Assembly (NCBI RefSeq): GCF_051014445.1
Contig: NW_027488365.1
Span: forward strand, 6,448,001-6,512,000
Length of the DNA stretch: 64,000 nucleotides
Origin: Colletes latitarsis
Lineage: Eukaryota; Arthropoda; Insecta; Hymenoptera; Colletidae
Reading direction: 5' to 3'
The translations under genes were made by a program, and so were the position numbers. The notes beneath the pieces are model-generated. The model was not told the DNA's origin. It did no database searches and saw only the letters and a program-made list of their open reading frames with translations. Below, piece after piece: positions 51,227 to 64,000 of this stretch. Positions within the stretch are counted from its first letter, which is position 1. The number at the start of each line of letters is the position of its first letter.

Positions 51227-52652
51227 GACCACACTGAAACAGTTCATGAAACCTGGTTTCGCTCAATATTTTAGAGGATAACGCATGTTAGGTCTAGGTT
51301 AGGTCTGGGATTTGCTCTCATCAGGCTCATTCTTTCGCATATTTCTCATACTTGATGGCTAGATCCTGGGCTTTTTCTGGATTGCATCACGTAGTAATGT
51401 AGTACCACACTGAAACAGTCAATGAAACCTGGTTTTCATCAATATTTTAGAGGAAAACGCAAGTTAGGTCTAGGTAAGGCCTGAGATCTTCACTGATCAG
51501 ACTCATACTTTCGCATTCTTCACATACTTGTTGAACGGATCCTGGGTTTTTTCTGGTTTGGATCACGTAGTAATGTGGTACCACACTGAAACAGTCGATT
51601 AAACCTGGTTTCGATCAATATTTTAGAGGATAACGCAAGTTAAGTCTGGGATTGGTTTGGGATTTGACCTCATCAGACTCATACTTTCGCACACTTCACA
51701 TACTCGTTGAACAGATCCTGGGTTATTTTCTGGTTTGGATCACATAGTAATGTGGTACCACACAGAAACAGTCGATTAAACCAGGTATCGATCAATATTT
51801 TTGAGGATAACGCATGTTAGGTCTAGGTTAGGCCTGGGATTTTCACTCATCAGACTCATACTTTCGCATTCTTCACATACTTGTTGAACGGATCCTGGGT
51901 TTTTTCTGGTTTGGATCACGTAGTAATGTGGGACCACACTGAAACAGTCAATTAAACCTAGTTTCGATCAATATTTTAGAGAATAATTCATGTTAGGTCT
52001 AGGTTAGGTCTGGGATTTGCTCTCATCAGGCTCATACTTTCGCACACTTCACATACTCGTTTGACAGATCCTGGGTTATTTTCTGGTTTGGATCACGTAG
52101 TAATGTGGGACCACACTGAAACAGTCAATTAAACCTGGTTTCGATCAATATTTTAGAGAATAATTCATGTTATGTCTACGTTAGGTCTGGGATTTGCTCT
52201 CATCAGGCTCATTCTTTCGCATATTTCTCATACTTGATGGCTAGATGCTGGGCTTTTTCTGGATTGCATCACGTAGTAATGAAGTACAACACTGAAACAG
52301 TCAATTAAACCTGGTTTCCATCATTATCTTAGAGGACAACGCAAGTTAGGTCTGGGATAGGTCTGGGATTTGCCCTCATCAGGCTCATACTTTCCGCGTT
52401 TTTCACATACTTGTTGAACAGATCCTGGGTTTTTTCTGGTTTGGATCACGTAGTAGTGTGGGACCACACTGAAACAATCAATTAAACCTGATCTTGATAA
52501 ATATTTTAGAGGATAACGCATGTTAGGTCTGGGATAGGTCTGGGATTTGCCCTCATCAGACTCATACTTTCGCACAGTTCACATACTCGTTGAACAGATC
52601 CTGGGTTATTTTCTGGATTGGATCACATAGTAATGTGGTACCACACTGAAAC
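51227..52652. repeat. Duplicated block, copy 2 with one additional monomer
   Basis: This is the downstream partner of 48230-49477. It carries the same markers: GATTGGTTTGGGATTTGACC, CACTGATCAGAC, TCGTTTGACAGATCC, GATGCTGGGC and TTTCCGCG. A type II monomer at 51700-51880 has no counterpart in copy 1, so it was either gained here or lost upstream. Confidence 0.88.
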
Positions 52653-53899
52653 ATTCAATGAAACCTGGTTGCGATCAATATTTTAGAGGATAACGCATGT
52701 TAGGTCTAGGTTAGCCCTGGGATTTTCACTCATCAGACTCATACTTTCGCATATTTCTCATACTTGATGGTTAGATCCTGGGCTTTTTCTGGATTGCATC
52801 ACGTAGTAATGTAGTACCACACTGAAACAGTCAATGAAACCTAGTTTCGATCAATATTTTAGAGGACAACGCAAGTTAGGTCTGGGATAGGTCTGAAATT
52901 TGCCCTCATCATGCTCATGCTTTCGCGTTTTTCACGTACTTGTTGAACAGATCCTGGGTTTTTTCTGGTTTGGATCACGTAGTAATGTGGTATCACGCTG
53001 AAACAGTTGATTAGACCCGGTTTCGATCAATATTTTAGGGGATAACGCAAGTTAAGTCTGGGATAGGTCTGGAATTTGACCTCATCAGACTCATACTTTC
53101 GCGTTTTTCACATACTTGTTGAACAGATCCTGGGTTTTTTCTGGTTTGGATCACGTAGTAGTGTGGTACCACACTGAAACAGTCCATGAAACCTGGTTGC
53201 GGTCAATATTTTAGAGGATAACGCATGTTAGGTCTGGGTTAGCTCTAGGATTTGCCCTCATCAGGCTCATTCTTTCGCATATTTCTCAAACTTCATGGCT
53301 AGATCCTGGGCTTTTTCTGGATTGCATCACGTAGTAATGTGGTACCACACTGAAACATTCAATTAAACCTGGTCTTGATAAATATTTTAGAGGATAACGC
53401 ATGTTAGGTCTGGGTTAGGTCTAGGAATTGCCCTCATCAGGCTTATTCTTTCGCATATGTCTCATACATGATGGCTAGATCCTGGGCTTTTTCTTGATCG
53501 CATCACGTAGTAATGAAGTACAACACTGAAACAGTCACTTAAACCTGGTTTCCATCAATATCTTAGAGGACAACGCAAGTTAGGTCTGGGATAGGTCTGA
53601 AATTTGCCCTCATCATGCTCATGCTTTCGCGTTTTTCACGTACTTGTTGAACAGATCCTGGGTTTTTTCTGGTTTGGATCACGTAGTAGTGTGGTACCAC
53701 GCTGAAACAGTTGATTAGACCCGGTTTCGATCAATATTTTAGAGGATAACGCAAGTTAAGTCTGGGATAGGTCTGGAATTTGACCTCATCAGACTCATAC
53801 TTTCGCATTCTTCACATACTTGTTGAACGGATCCTGGGTTTTTTCTGGTTTTGATCACGTAGTAATGTGGGACCACACTGAAACAATCAATTAAACCTG

Positions 53900-54700
53900 G
53901 TCTTGATAAATATTTTAGAGGACAACGCATGTTAGGTCTGGGATAGGTCTAGGATTTGCCCTCATCAGGCTCATACTTTCGCATATCTCTCATACTTCAT
54001 GGCTAGATCCTGGGCTATTTCTGGATTGGATCATGTAGTAATGTGGCACCACACTGAAACAGTCAATTAAACCTGGTTTTGATCAATATTCTAGAGAATA
54101 ATTCATGTTAGGTCTAGGTTAGGTCAAGGATTTACTCTCATCAGGCTCATTCTTTCGCATATTTCTCATACTTGATGGCTAGATCCTGGGCTTTTTCTGG
54201 ATTGCATCACGTAGTAATGAAGTACAACACTGAAACAGTCAATTAAACTTGGTTTCCATCAATATTTTAGAGGACAACGCATGTTAGGTCTAGGTTAGGC
54301 CTGGGATTTGCCCTCATCAGGGTCATACTGTCGCAGTTTTAGCATACTTGTTCAACGGATCCTGGGTTTTTTCTGGTTTGGTTCACGTAGTAATGTGGTA
54401 CCACACAGAAACATTCAATTAAACCTGGTCTTGATAAATATTTTAGAGGGTAACGCATGTTAGGTTTGGGTTAGGTCTAGCATTTGCCCTCATCAGGCTC
54501 ATACTTTCGCATATTTCTCATACTTCATGGCTAGATCCTGGGCTATTTCTGGATTGGATCACGTAGTAAAGTGGTACCACACTGAAACATTCAATGAAAC
54601 CTGGTCTGGATAAATATTTTAGAGGATAACGCATGTTAGGTCTGGGTTAGGTCTAGGATTTGCCCTCATCAGGCTCATTCTTTCGCATATTTCTCATACT
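53900..54700. repeat. Block shared with 58475-59320 (26 monomers apart)
   Basis: TTTACTCTCATCAGG is at 54131 and 58706, a shift of 4,575 bp. Shared flanking markers are AAACTTGGTTTCCAT, TACTGTCGCAGTTTTA, CTTGTTCAACGGATCC and AACATTCAATGAAACC. The 12-mer array starts at the right end of this block. Confidence 0.84.
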
Positions 54701-57700
54701 TGATGGCTAGATCCTGGGCTTTTTCTGGATTGCATCACGTGGTAATGTGGTACCACGCTGAAACAGTCAATTAAACCTGGTTTCGATCAATATGTTAGAG
54801 GATAACGCAAGTTAGGTATGGGATAGGTCTAGGATTTGCCCTCATCAGGCTCTTACTTTCGCATATTTCTCATACTTCATGGCTAGATCCTGGGCTTTTT
54901 CTGGATTGCATCACGTAGTAATGAAGTACAACACTGAAACAGTCAATTAAACCTGGTTTCCATCAGTATTTTAGAGGACAACGCATGTTAGGTCTAGGTT
55001 CGGCCTGGGATTTGCCCTCATCAGGGTCATACTGTCGCAGTTTTAACATACTTGTTCAACGGATCCTGGGTTTTTTCTGGTTTGGTTCACGTAGTAATGT
55101 GGTAGCACACTGAAACATTCAATTAAACCTGGTCTTGATAAATATTTTAGAGGATAACGCAAGTTAAGTCTGGGATAGGTCTGGGATTTGACCTCATCAG
55201 ACTCATACTTTCGCGTTTTTCACATACTTGTTGAACAGATCCTGGGTTTTTTCTGGTTTGGATCACGTAGTAGTGTGGTACCACACTGAAACAGTCCATT
55301 AAACCTGGTTGCGATCAATATTATAGAGGATAACTCATGTTAGGTCTGGGTTAGGTCTAGTATTTGCCCTCATCAGGCTCATTCTTTCGCATATTTCTGA
55401 AACTTGATGGCTAGATCCTGGGCTTTTTCTGGATTGCATCACGTAGTAATGTGGTACCACACTGAAACATTCAATTAAACCTGGTCTTGATAAATATTTT
55501 AGAAGATAACGCATGTTAGGTCTGGCTTAGGTCTAGGATTTGCCCTCATCAGGCTCATACTTTCGCATATTTCTCATACTTCATGGCTAGATCCTGGGCT
55601 ATTTCTGGATTGGATCTCGTAGTAAAGTGGTACCACACTGAAACTTTCAATGGAACCTGGTCTGGATAAATATTTTAGAGGATAACGCATGTTAGGTCTG
55701 GGTTAGGTCTAGGAATTGCCCTCATCAGGCTTATTCTTTCGCATATGTCTCATACATGATGGCTAGATCCTGGGCTTTTTCTTGATCGCATCACGTAGTA
55801 ATGAAGTACAACACTGAAACAGTCACTTAAACCTGGTTTCCATCAATATCTTAGAGGACAACGCAAGTTAGGTCTGGGATAGGTCTGAAATTTGCCCTCA
55901 TCATGCTCATGCTTTCGCGTTTTTCACATACTTGTTGAACAGATCCTGGGTTTTTTCTGGTTTGGATCACGTAGTAATGTGGTACCACGCTGAAACAGTT
56001 GATTAGACCCGGTTTCGATCAATATTTTAGAGGATAACGCAAGTTAAGTCTGGGATAGGTCTGGAATTTGTCCTCATCAGACTCATACTTTGGCGTTTTT
56101 CACATACTTGTTGAACAGATCCTGGGCTTTTTCTGGATTGCATCACGTAGTAATGTGGTACCACACTGAAACATTCAATTAAACCTGGTCTTGATAAATA
56201 TTTTAGAGGATAACGCATGTTAGGATGGGTTAGGTCTAGGATTTGCCCTCGTCAGGCTCATACTTTCGCATATTTCTCATACTTCATGGCTAGATCCTGG
56301 GCTATTTCTGGATTGGATAACGTAGTAATGTGGTACCACACTGAAACAGTCAATTAAACCTGGTTTCGAACAATATTTTAGAGAATAATTCATGTTAGGT
56401 CTAGGTTAGGTCTGGGATTTGCTCTCATCAGGCTCATTCTTTCGCATATTTCTCATACTTGATGGCTAGATCCTGGGCTTTCTCTGGATCGCATCACGTA
56501 GTAATGAAGTACAACACTGAAACAGTCAATTAAACCTGGTTGCGATCAATATTTTAGAGGATAACGCATGTTAGGTCTGGGTTAGGTCTAGTATTTGCCC
56601 TCATCAGGCTCATTCTTTCGCATATTTCTCAAACTTGATGGCTAGATCCTGAGCTTTTTCTGGATTGCATCACGTAGTAATGTGGTACCACACTGAAACA
56701 TTCAATTAAACCTGGTCTTGATAAATATTTTAGAAGATAACGCATGTTAGGTCTGGGTTAGGCCTAGGATTTGCCCTCATCAGGCTCATACTTTCGCATA
56801 TTTCTCATACTTCATGGCTTGATCCTGGGCTTTTTCTGGATTGCATCACGTAGTAATGTGGTACCACGCTGAAACAGTCAATTAAACCTGGTTTCGATCA
56901 ATATGTTAGAGGATAACGCAAGTTAGGTACGGGATAGGTCTAGGATTTGCCCTCATCAGGCTCTTACTTTCGCATATTTCTCATACTTCATGGCTAGATC
57001 CTGGGCTTTTTCTGGATTGCATCACGTAGTAATGAAGTACAACACTGAAACAGTCAATTAAACCTGGTTTCCATCAATATTTTAGAGGACAACGCATGTT
57101 AGGTCTAGGTTAGGCCTGGGATTTGCCCTCATCAGGGTCATACTGTCGCAGTTTTAACATACTTGTTGAACGGATCCTGGGGTTTTTCTGGTTTGGTTCA
57201 CGTAGTAATGTGGTACCACACTGAAACATTCAATTAAACCTGGTCTTGATAAATATTTTAGAGGATAACGCAAGTTAAGTCTGGGATAGATCTGGGATTT
57301 GACCTCATCAGACTCATACTTTCGCGTTTTTCACATACTTGTTGAACAGATCCTGGGTTTTATCTGGTTTGGATCACGTAGTAGTGTGGTACCACACTGA
57401 AACAGTCCATTGAACCTGGTTGCGATCAATATTATAGAGGATAACGCATGTTAGGTCTGGGTTAGGTCTAGTATTTGCCCTCATCAGGCTCATTCTTTCG
57501 CATATTTCTCAAACTTGATGGCTAGATCCTGGGCTTTTTCTGGATTGCATCACGTAGTAATGTGGTACCACACTGAAACATTCAATTAAACCTGGTCTTG
57601 ATAAATATTTTAGAAGATAACGCATGTTAGGTCTGGGTTAGGTCTAGGATTTGCCCTCATCAGGCTCATACTTTCGCATATTTCTCATACTTCATGGCTA

Positions 57701-58005
57701 GATCCTGGGCTATTTCTGGATTGGATCTCGTAGTAAAGTGGTACCACACTGAAACATTCAATGGAACCTGGTCTGGATAAATATTTTAGAGGATAACGCA
57801 TGTTAGGTCTGGGTTAGGTCTAGGAATTGCCCTCATCAGGCTTATTCTTTCGCATATGTCTCATACGTGATGGCTAGATCCTGGGCTTTTTCTTGATCGC
57901 ATCACGTAGTAATGAAGTACAACACTGAAACAGTCACTTAAACCTGGTTTCCATCAATATCTTAGAGGACAACGCAAGTTAGGTCTGGGATAGGTCTGAA
58001 ATTTG
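54700..58005. repeat. 12-mer higher-order repeat, 2,111-bp period, about 1.6 copies
   Basis: Matched landmarks at a constant shift of 2,111 bp are TATGTTAGAGG at 54791 and 56902, AAGTTAAGTCTGGG at 55161 and 57272, and CTAGGAATTGCCC at 55709 and 57820. The second copy stops near 58005, where CATCATGCTCATGC becomes CATCAGGCTCATAC. A shorter third relative of the last part is at 53400-53760 (CTAGGAATTGCCC at 53421, 13 monomers upstream of the first). Confidence 0.9.
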
Positions 58006-59994
58006 CCCTCATCAGGCTCATACTTTCGCGTTTTTCACATACTTGTTGAACAGATCCTGGGTTTTTTCTGATTTGGATCACGTAGTAATGTGGTACCACA
58101 CTGAAACAGTCGATTAAACCTGGTTTCGATCAATATTTTAGAGGATAACGCATGTTAGGTCTGGAATAGGTCTGGGATTTGACCTCGTCAGACTCATACT
58201 TTCGCACCCTTCACATACTCGTTGATCAGATCCTGGGTTTTTTCTGGTTTGCATCACGTAGTAATGTGGGACCACACTGAAACAGTCAATTAAATCTGGT
58301 TTCGATCAATATTATAGAGAATAATTCATGTTGGGTCTAGGTTAGGCCTGGGATTTTCACTCATCAGACTCATACTTTCGCATTATTCGCATACTTGTTG
58401 AACGGATCCTGGGTTTTTTCTGGTTTGGATCACGTAGTAATGTGGGACCACACTGAAACAATCAATTAAACCTGGTCTTGATAAATATTTTGGAGGATAA
58501 CGCATGTTAGGTCTGGGTTAGGTCTAGGATTTGCCCTCATCAGGCTCATACTTTCGCATATTTCTCATACTTCATGGCTAGATCCTGGGCTGTTTCTGGA
58601 TTGGATCACGTAGTAGTGTGGTACCACACTGAAACAGTCAATTAAACCTGCTTTTAATCAATATTTTAGAGAATAATTCATGTTAGGTCTAGGTTAGGTC
58701 AGGGATTTACTCTCATCAGGCTCATTCTTTCGCATATTTTTCATACTTGATGGATAGATCCTGGGCTTTTTCTGGATTGCATCACGTAGTAATGAAGTAC
58801 AACACTGAAACAGTCAATTAAACTTGGTTTCCATAAATATTTTAGAGGACAACGCATGTTAGGTCTAGGTTAGGCCTGGGAGTTGCCCTCATCAGGGTCA
58901 TACTGTCGCAGTTTTAACATACTTGTTCAACGGATCCTGGGTTTTTTCTGGTTTGGTTCACGTAGTAATGTGGTACCACACTGAAACATTCAATTAAACC
59001 TGGTCTTGATAAATATTTTAGAGGATAACGCATGTTAGGTCTGGGTTAGGTCTAGGATTTGCCCTCATCAGGCTCATACTTTCGCATATTTCTCATACTT
59101 CATGGCGAGATCCTGGGCTATTTCTGGATTGGATCACGTAGTAAAGTGGTACCACACTGAAACATTCAATGAAACCTGGTCTGGATAAATATTTTAGAGG
59201 ATAACGCATGTTAGGTCTGGGTTAGGTCTAGGATTTGCCCACATCAGGCTCATTCTTTCGCATATTTCTCATACTTGATGGCTAGATCCTGGGCTTTTTC
59301 TGGATTGCATCACGTAGTAATGTGGTACCACTCTCAGACAGTCGATTAAACCAGGTTTCGATCAATATTTTGGAGGATAACGCATGTTAGGTCTGGGTTA
59401 GGTCTACGATTTGCCCTCATCAGGCTCATACTTTCGCATATTTCTCATACTTCATGGCTAGATCCTGGGCTGTTTCTGGATTGTATCACGTAGTAAAGTG
59501 GTACCACACTGAAACAGTCAATTAAACCTGGTTTCCATCAATATCTTAGAGGACAACGCAAGTTAGGTCTGGGATAGGTCTGGGATTTGCCCCCATCAGA
59601 CTCATACTTTCGCGTTTTTCACATACTTGTTGAACAGATCCTGGGTTTTTTCTGATTTGGATCACGTAGTAATGTGGTACCACACTGAAACATTCAATTA
59701 AACCTGGTCTTGATAAATATTTTAGAGGATAACGCATGTTAGGTCTGGGTTAGGTCTAGGATTTGCCCTCATCAGGCTCATACTTTCGCATATTTCTCAT
59801 ACTTCATGGCGAGATCCTGGGCTATTTCTGGATTGGATCACGTAGTAATGTGGTACCACGCCGAAACAGTCAATTAAACCTGGTTTCGATCAATATTTTA
59901 GAGGATACCGCAAGTTAGGTCTGGGATAGGGCTGGGATTCGCCCTAATCAGGTTCATACTTTCGCGTTTTTCACATACTTGTTGAACTGATCCT

Positions 59995-61415
59995 GGGTTT
60001 TTTCTGGTTTGGATCACGTAGTAATGTGGTACCACACTGAAACAATCAATTAAACCTGGTCTTGATAAATATTTTAGAAGATAACGCATGATAGGTCTGG
60101 GTTAGGTCTGGGATTTGCCCTCATCAGGCTCATACTTTCGCATACTTCTCATACTTCATGGCTAGATCCTGGGCTGTTTCTGGATTGTATCACGTAGTAA
60201 TGTGGTACCACGCTGAAACAGTCAACTAAACCTGGTCTCGATCAATATTTTGGAGGATAACGCAAGTTAGGTCTGGGATAGGTCTAGGATTTGCCCTCAT
60301 CAGGCTCTTACTTTCGCATATTTCTCATACTTCATGGCTAGATCCTGGGCTATTTCTGGATTGGATCACGTAGTAAAGTGGTACCACACTGAAACATTCA
60401 ATGAAACCTGGTCTGGATAAATATTTTAGAGGATAACGCATCTTAGGTCTGGGTTAGGTCTAAGATTTGCCCTCATCAGGCTCACAGTTTCGCGTTCTTC
60501 ACATACTTGTTGAACAGATCCTGGGTTTTTTCTGGTTTGGATCACGAAGTAGTGTGGTACCACACTGAAACAGTCCATTAAACCTGGTTGCGATCAATAT
60601 TTTAGAGGATAACGCATGTTAGGTCTAGGTTAGGTCTGGGATTTGCTCTCATCAGGATCATTCTTTCGCATATTTCTCATACTTGATGGCTAGATCCTGG
60701 GCTTTTTGTGGATTGCATTACGTAGTAATGTAGTACCACACTGAAACAGTCAATGAAACCTGGTTTCCATCAATATTTTAGAGGACAACGCAAGTTAGGT
60801 TTAGGTAAGGCCTGAGATTTTCACTGATCAGACTCATTCTTTCGCATATTTTTCATACATGTTGAACAGATCCTGGGTTTTTTCTGGTTTGGATCACGTA
60901 GTAATGTGGTACCACACTGAAACAACCAATTAAACCTGGTCTTGATAAATATTTTAGAGGATAACGCATGTTAGGTCTGGGTTAGGTCTAGGATTTGCCC
61001 TCATCAGGCTCATACTTACGCATATTTCACATACTTCATGGCTAGATCCTGGGCTGTTTCTGGATTGTATCACGTAGTAATGTGGTACCACGCTGAAACA
61101 GTCAACTAAACCTGGTTTCGATCAATATTTTGGAGGATAACGCAAGTTAGGTCTGGGATAGATCTAAGATTTGCCCTCATCAGGCTCCTACTTTCGCATA
61201 TTTCTCATACTTCATGGCTAGATCCTGGGCTATTTCTGGATTGGATCACGTAGTAAAGTGGTACCACACTGAAACATTCAATGAAACCTGGTCTGGATAA
61301 ATATTTTAGAGGATAACGCATATTAGGTCAAGGTTAGGTCTAAGATTTGCCCTCATCAGGCTCAGAGTTTCGCGTTTTTCACATACTTGTTGAACAGAAC
61401 CTGGGTTGCTTCTGG
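59995..61415. repeat. 5-mer higher-order repeat, 880-bp period, about 1.6 copies
   Basis: TAGTAAAGTGGTACC is at 60371 and 61251, exactly 880 bp (5 x 176) apart. The match runs from CTGAAACAA(T/C)CAATT through GTCAACTAAACC, ATATTTTGGAGG and AACATTCAATGAAACC to GTTTCGCG. The same monomer series, in more diverged form, is in the first 5 kb at 2090-2400 and 4030-4340. Confidence 0.88.
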
Positions 61416-64000
61416 TTTGGATCACGTAGTAATGTGGTACCACACTGAAACATTCAATTAAACCTGGTCTTGATAAATATTTTTGAGGATAACGCATGTT
61501 AGGTCTGGGATAGGTCTGTGATTTGCCCTCATCAGGCTCATACTTCCCCTGTTTTAACATGCATGTTGACCTGATCAAGGGTTTTTTCTGCTTTGGATCA
61601 CGTAGTAAAGTGGTACCACAATAAAACAGTCAATTAAACCTGGTTTCGATCAATATTTTAGAGGATATCGCAAGTTAGGTCTGGGATAGGTCTGGGATTT
61701 GCCCTCATCAGACACATACTTTCGCACACTTGACATAATCGTTGATCAGATGCTGGGTTTTTTTCTGGTTTGGATCAGGTAGTAATGTGGTACCACACTG
61801 AAACAGTCGATTAAACCTGGTTTCGATCAATATTATTGAGGATAACGCATGTTAGGTCTAGGTTAGGCCTGGGATTTTCACTCATCAGTCTCATACTTTC
61901 GCATTCTTCACATACTTGTTGAACGGATCCTGGGTTTTTTCTGGTTTGGATCACGTAGTAATGTGGTACCACACTGAAACAGTCAATTAAACCAGGTTTC
62001 GATCAATATTTTTGAGGATAACGCATGGTAGGTAGGGTTAGGTCTAGGATTTGCTCTCGTCAGGCTCATACTTCCGCATGTTTCTCATACTTCAAGGCTA
62101 GATCCTGGGCTCTTTCTGGATTGGATCACGTAGTAATGTGGGACCACACTGAAACAGTGAATTAAACCTGGTTTCCATCAATATCTTAGAGGACAACGCA
62201 AGTTAGGTCTGGGATAGGTCTGGGATTTGCCCTCATCAGGCTCATACTTTCGCGTTTTTCACATACTTGTTGAACAGATCCTGCGTTTTTTCTGGTATGG
62301 ATCCCGTAGTAGTGTGCTACCACACTGAAACAGTCCATTAAACCTGGTTTCGCTCAATATTTTAGAGGATAACGCATGTTAGGTCAAGGTTAGGTCTAAG
62401 ATTTGCCCTCATCAGGCTCACAGTTTCGCGTTTTTCACATACTTGTTGAACAGATCCTGGGTTTTTTCTGGTTTGGCTCACGAAGTAGTGTGGTACCACA
62501 CTGAAACAATCAATTAAACCTGGTCTTGATAAATATTTTAGAGGATAACGCATGTTAGGTTTGGGTTAGGTTTAGGATTTGCCCTCAGCAGGCTCATACT
62601 TTCGCATATCTCTCATACTTCATGGCTAGATCCTGGGCTGTTTCTGGATTGTATCACGTAGTAATGTGGTACCACGCTGAAACAGTCAATTAAACCTGGT
62701 TTCGATCAATATTTTAGAGAATAATTCATGTTAGGTCTAGGTTAGGTCTGGGATTTGCTCTCATCAGGCTCGTTCTTTCGCATATTTCTCATACTTGATG
62801 GCTAGATCCAGGGCTTTTTCTGGATTGCATCACGTAGTAATGAAGTACAACACTGAAACAGTCAATTAAACCTGGTTTCCATCAATATCTTAGAGGACAA
62901 CGCATGTTAGGTCTGGGATAGGTCTGGGATTTTCACTCATCAGACTCATACTTTCGCATTCTTCACATACTTGTTGAGTGGATCCTGGGTTTTTTCTGGA
63001 TTGGTTCACGTAGTAATGTGGTACCACACTGAAACAGTCGATTAAACCTGGTTTCGACCAATATTTTAGAGAATAATTCGTGTTAGGTCTAGGTTAGGTC
63101 TGGGATTTGCTCTCATCAGGCTCATACTTTCGCGTTTTTCACATACTTGTTGAACAGATCCTGGGCTTTTTCTGGATTGCATCACGTAGTAATGTGGTAC
63201 CACACTGAAACAGTCGATTAAACCTGGTTTCGATCAATATTTTAGAGAATAACGCAAGTTTAGTCCGGGATTGGTCTGGGATTTGACCTCATCAGACTCA
63301 TACTTTCGCACACTTCACATACTTGTTGAACAGATCCTGGGTTTTTTCTGGTATGGATCCCGTAGTAGTGTGCTACCACACTGAAACAGTCCATTAAACC
63401 TGATTTCGCTCAATATTTTAGAGGATAACGCATGTTAGGTCTAGGTTAGGTCTGGGATTTGCTCTCATCAGGCTCATACTTTCGCGTTTTTCACATACTT
63501 GTTGAACAGATCCTGGGTTTTTTCTGGTTTGGATCACGTAGTACTGTGGTACCACACTGAAACAGTCCATTAAACCTGGTTTGGATCAATATTTTAGAGG
63601 ATAACGCATGTTAGGTCTAGGTTAGGTCTGGGATTTTCACTCATCAGACTCATACTTTCGCATTCTTCACATACTTGATGAGCGGATCCTGGGTTTTTTC
63701 TGGATTGGTTCACGTAGTAATGTGGTACCACACTGAAACAGTCGATTAAACCTGGTTTCGATCAATATTTTAGAGGATAACGCAAGTTCGGTCTAGGATA
63801 GGTCTGGGATTTGACCTCATCAGACTCATACTTTCGCACTCTTCACATACTTGTTGAACGGATCCTGGGTTTTTTCTGGTTTGGATCACGTAGTAATGTT
63901 GTACCACACTGAAACAGTCGATTAAACCTGGTTTCGATCAATATTTTAGATGATAACGCAAGTTAGCTCTGGGATAAGTCTGGGATTCGCCCTCATCAGG

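Larger units (their letters stand above)
1..64000. repeat. Satellite DNA array, ~176-bp monomer, about 363 head-to-tail copies
   Basis: Every line of the window aligns to one unit. The landmark GGATCAC (or GCATCAC/GTATCAC) recurs at 52, 228, 405, 581 and onward with steps of 175-177 bases to the end. All copies are in the same orientation; I saw no inverted block, no unrelated insert longer than a few bases and no transposable element. The consensus is AT-rich. Long arrays of 150-180-bp units are typical of centromeric or pericentromeric heterochromatin in plants and animals, so that location is inferred, not shown. The array has no visible boundary in the window. The family is not one I recognise, so organism and chromosomal position remain open. 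Confidence 0.98.

Noticed and set aside
644..62553. About 70 short open frames, nearly all on the minus strand, giving similar 63-92-residue products starting MRYPLKYLS
   Set aside because: They are the satellite monomer read in the one frame that happens to lack stops. The 176-bp period is not a multiple of three, so the frame shifts at each unit and closes soon after one monomer. The products have no recognisable domain or signal, and point changes fall in all codon positions. An excess of synonymous changes or ribosome profiling would be needed to reopen this.
1..64000. CRISPR array
   Set aside because: Repeats are 176 bp and contiguous with no unique spacers, and the sequence type is eukaryotic satellite.
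1..64000. Assignment to a named satellite such as alpha satellite, Arabidopsis 178-bp or Brassica CentBr
   Set aside because: The length is similar but I recognise no sequence match, so I did not name a family or host.

Overview
The whole 64 kb window is one uninterrupted tandem satellite DNA array. The repeat unit is about 176 bp, so the window holds roughly 363 monomers. All run head to tail in one orientation, and the array continues past both window edges: base 1 and base 64000 both fall inside a monomer. I found no protein-coding gene, RNA gene, transposon, CRISPR array or non-satellite spacer. The many short reading frames, nearly all on the minus strand, are the same monomer read over and over. 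This is the sequence type of eukaryotic centromeric, pericentromeric or subtelomeric heterochromatin. The period lies in the size range of many plant and animal centromere satellites. I do not recognise the family and will not name a species.

Monomer anatomy, numbered from GGATCAC as position 1: positions 15-26 are a perfect palindrome TGTGGTACCACA, which contains a KpnI site; 42-52 are a second dyad AAACCTGGTTT; 53-80 are AT-rich around AATATTTTAG; about 80-102 are an 11-bp direct duplication with TTAGG cores; about 118-145 hold two copies of CTCATACTT; 155-176 hold GATCCTGGG plus a T-tract. At least six recurring monomer types differ by linked substitutions. One type carries an additional perfect palindrome, AACATGCATGTT. 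In another, a single change lengthens the main palindrome to 16 bp.

Layout: there is no single higher-order repeat (HOR). The array is a mosaic of local amplifications whose unit sizes are close to whole numbers of monomers: an 11-mer at 1.4-5.1 kb, dimers at 10.4-12.5 kb, a trimer at 17.5-18.7 kb, a 9/7/7/11-monomer cassette series at 19-25.4 kb, 4- and 3-mers at 25.8-27.7 kb, a dimer at 38.1-38.7 kb, 14- and 3-monomer repeats at 40.2-43.9 kb, 17-27-monomer repeats at 45.6-52.7 kb, a 12-mer at 54.7-58.0 kb and a 5-mer at 60.0-61.4 kb.

Above this sits a larger pattern. Landmarks from about 13.9-30.6 kb recur in the same order at about 31.4-45.4 kb, displaced by 70-100 monomers, with whole-monomer gains and losses between copies. 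This suggests an old large-scale duplication later remodelled by unequal exchange or conversion. All comparisons were made by eye; block limits are good to tens of bases, and identities were not computed.
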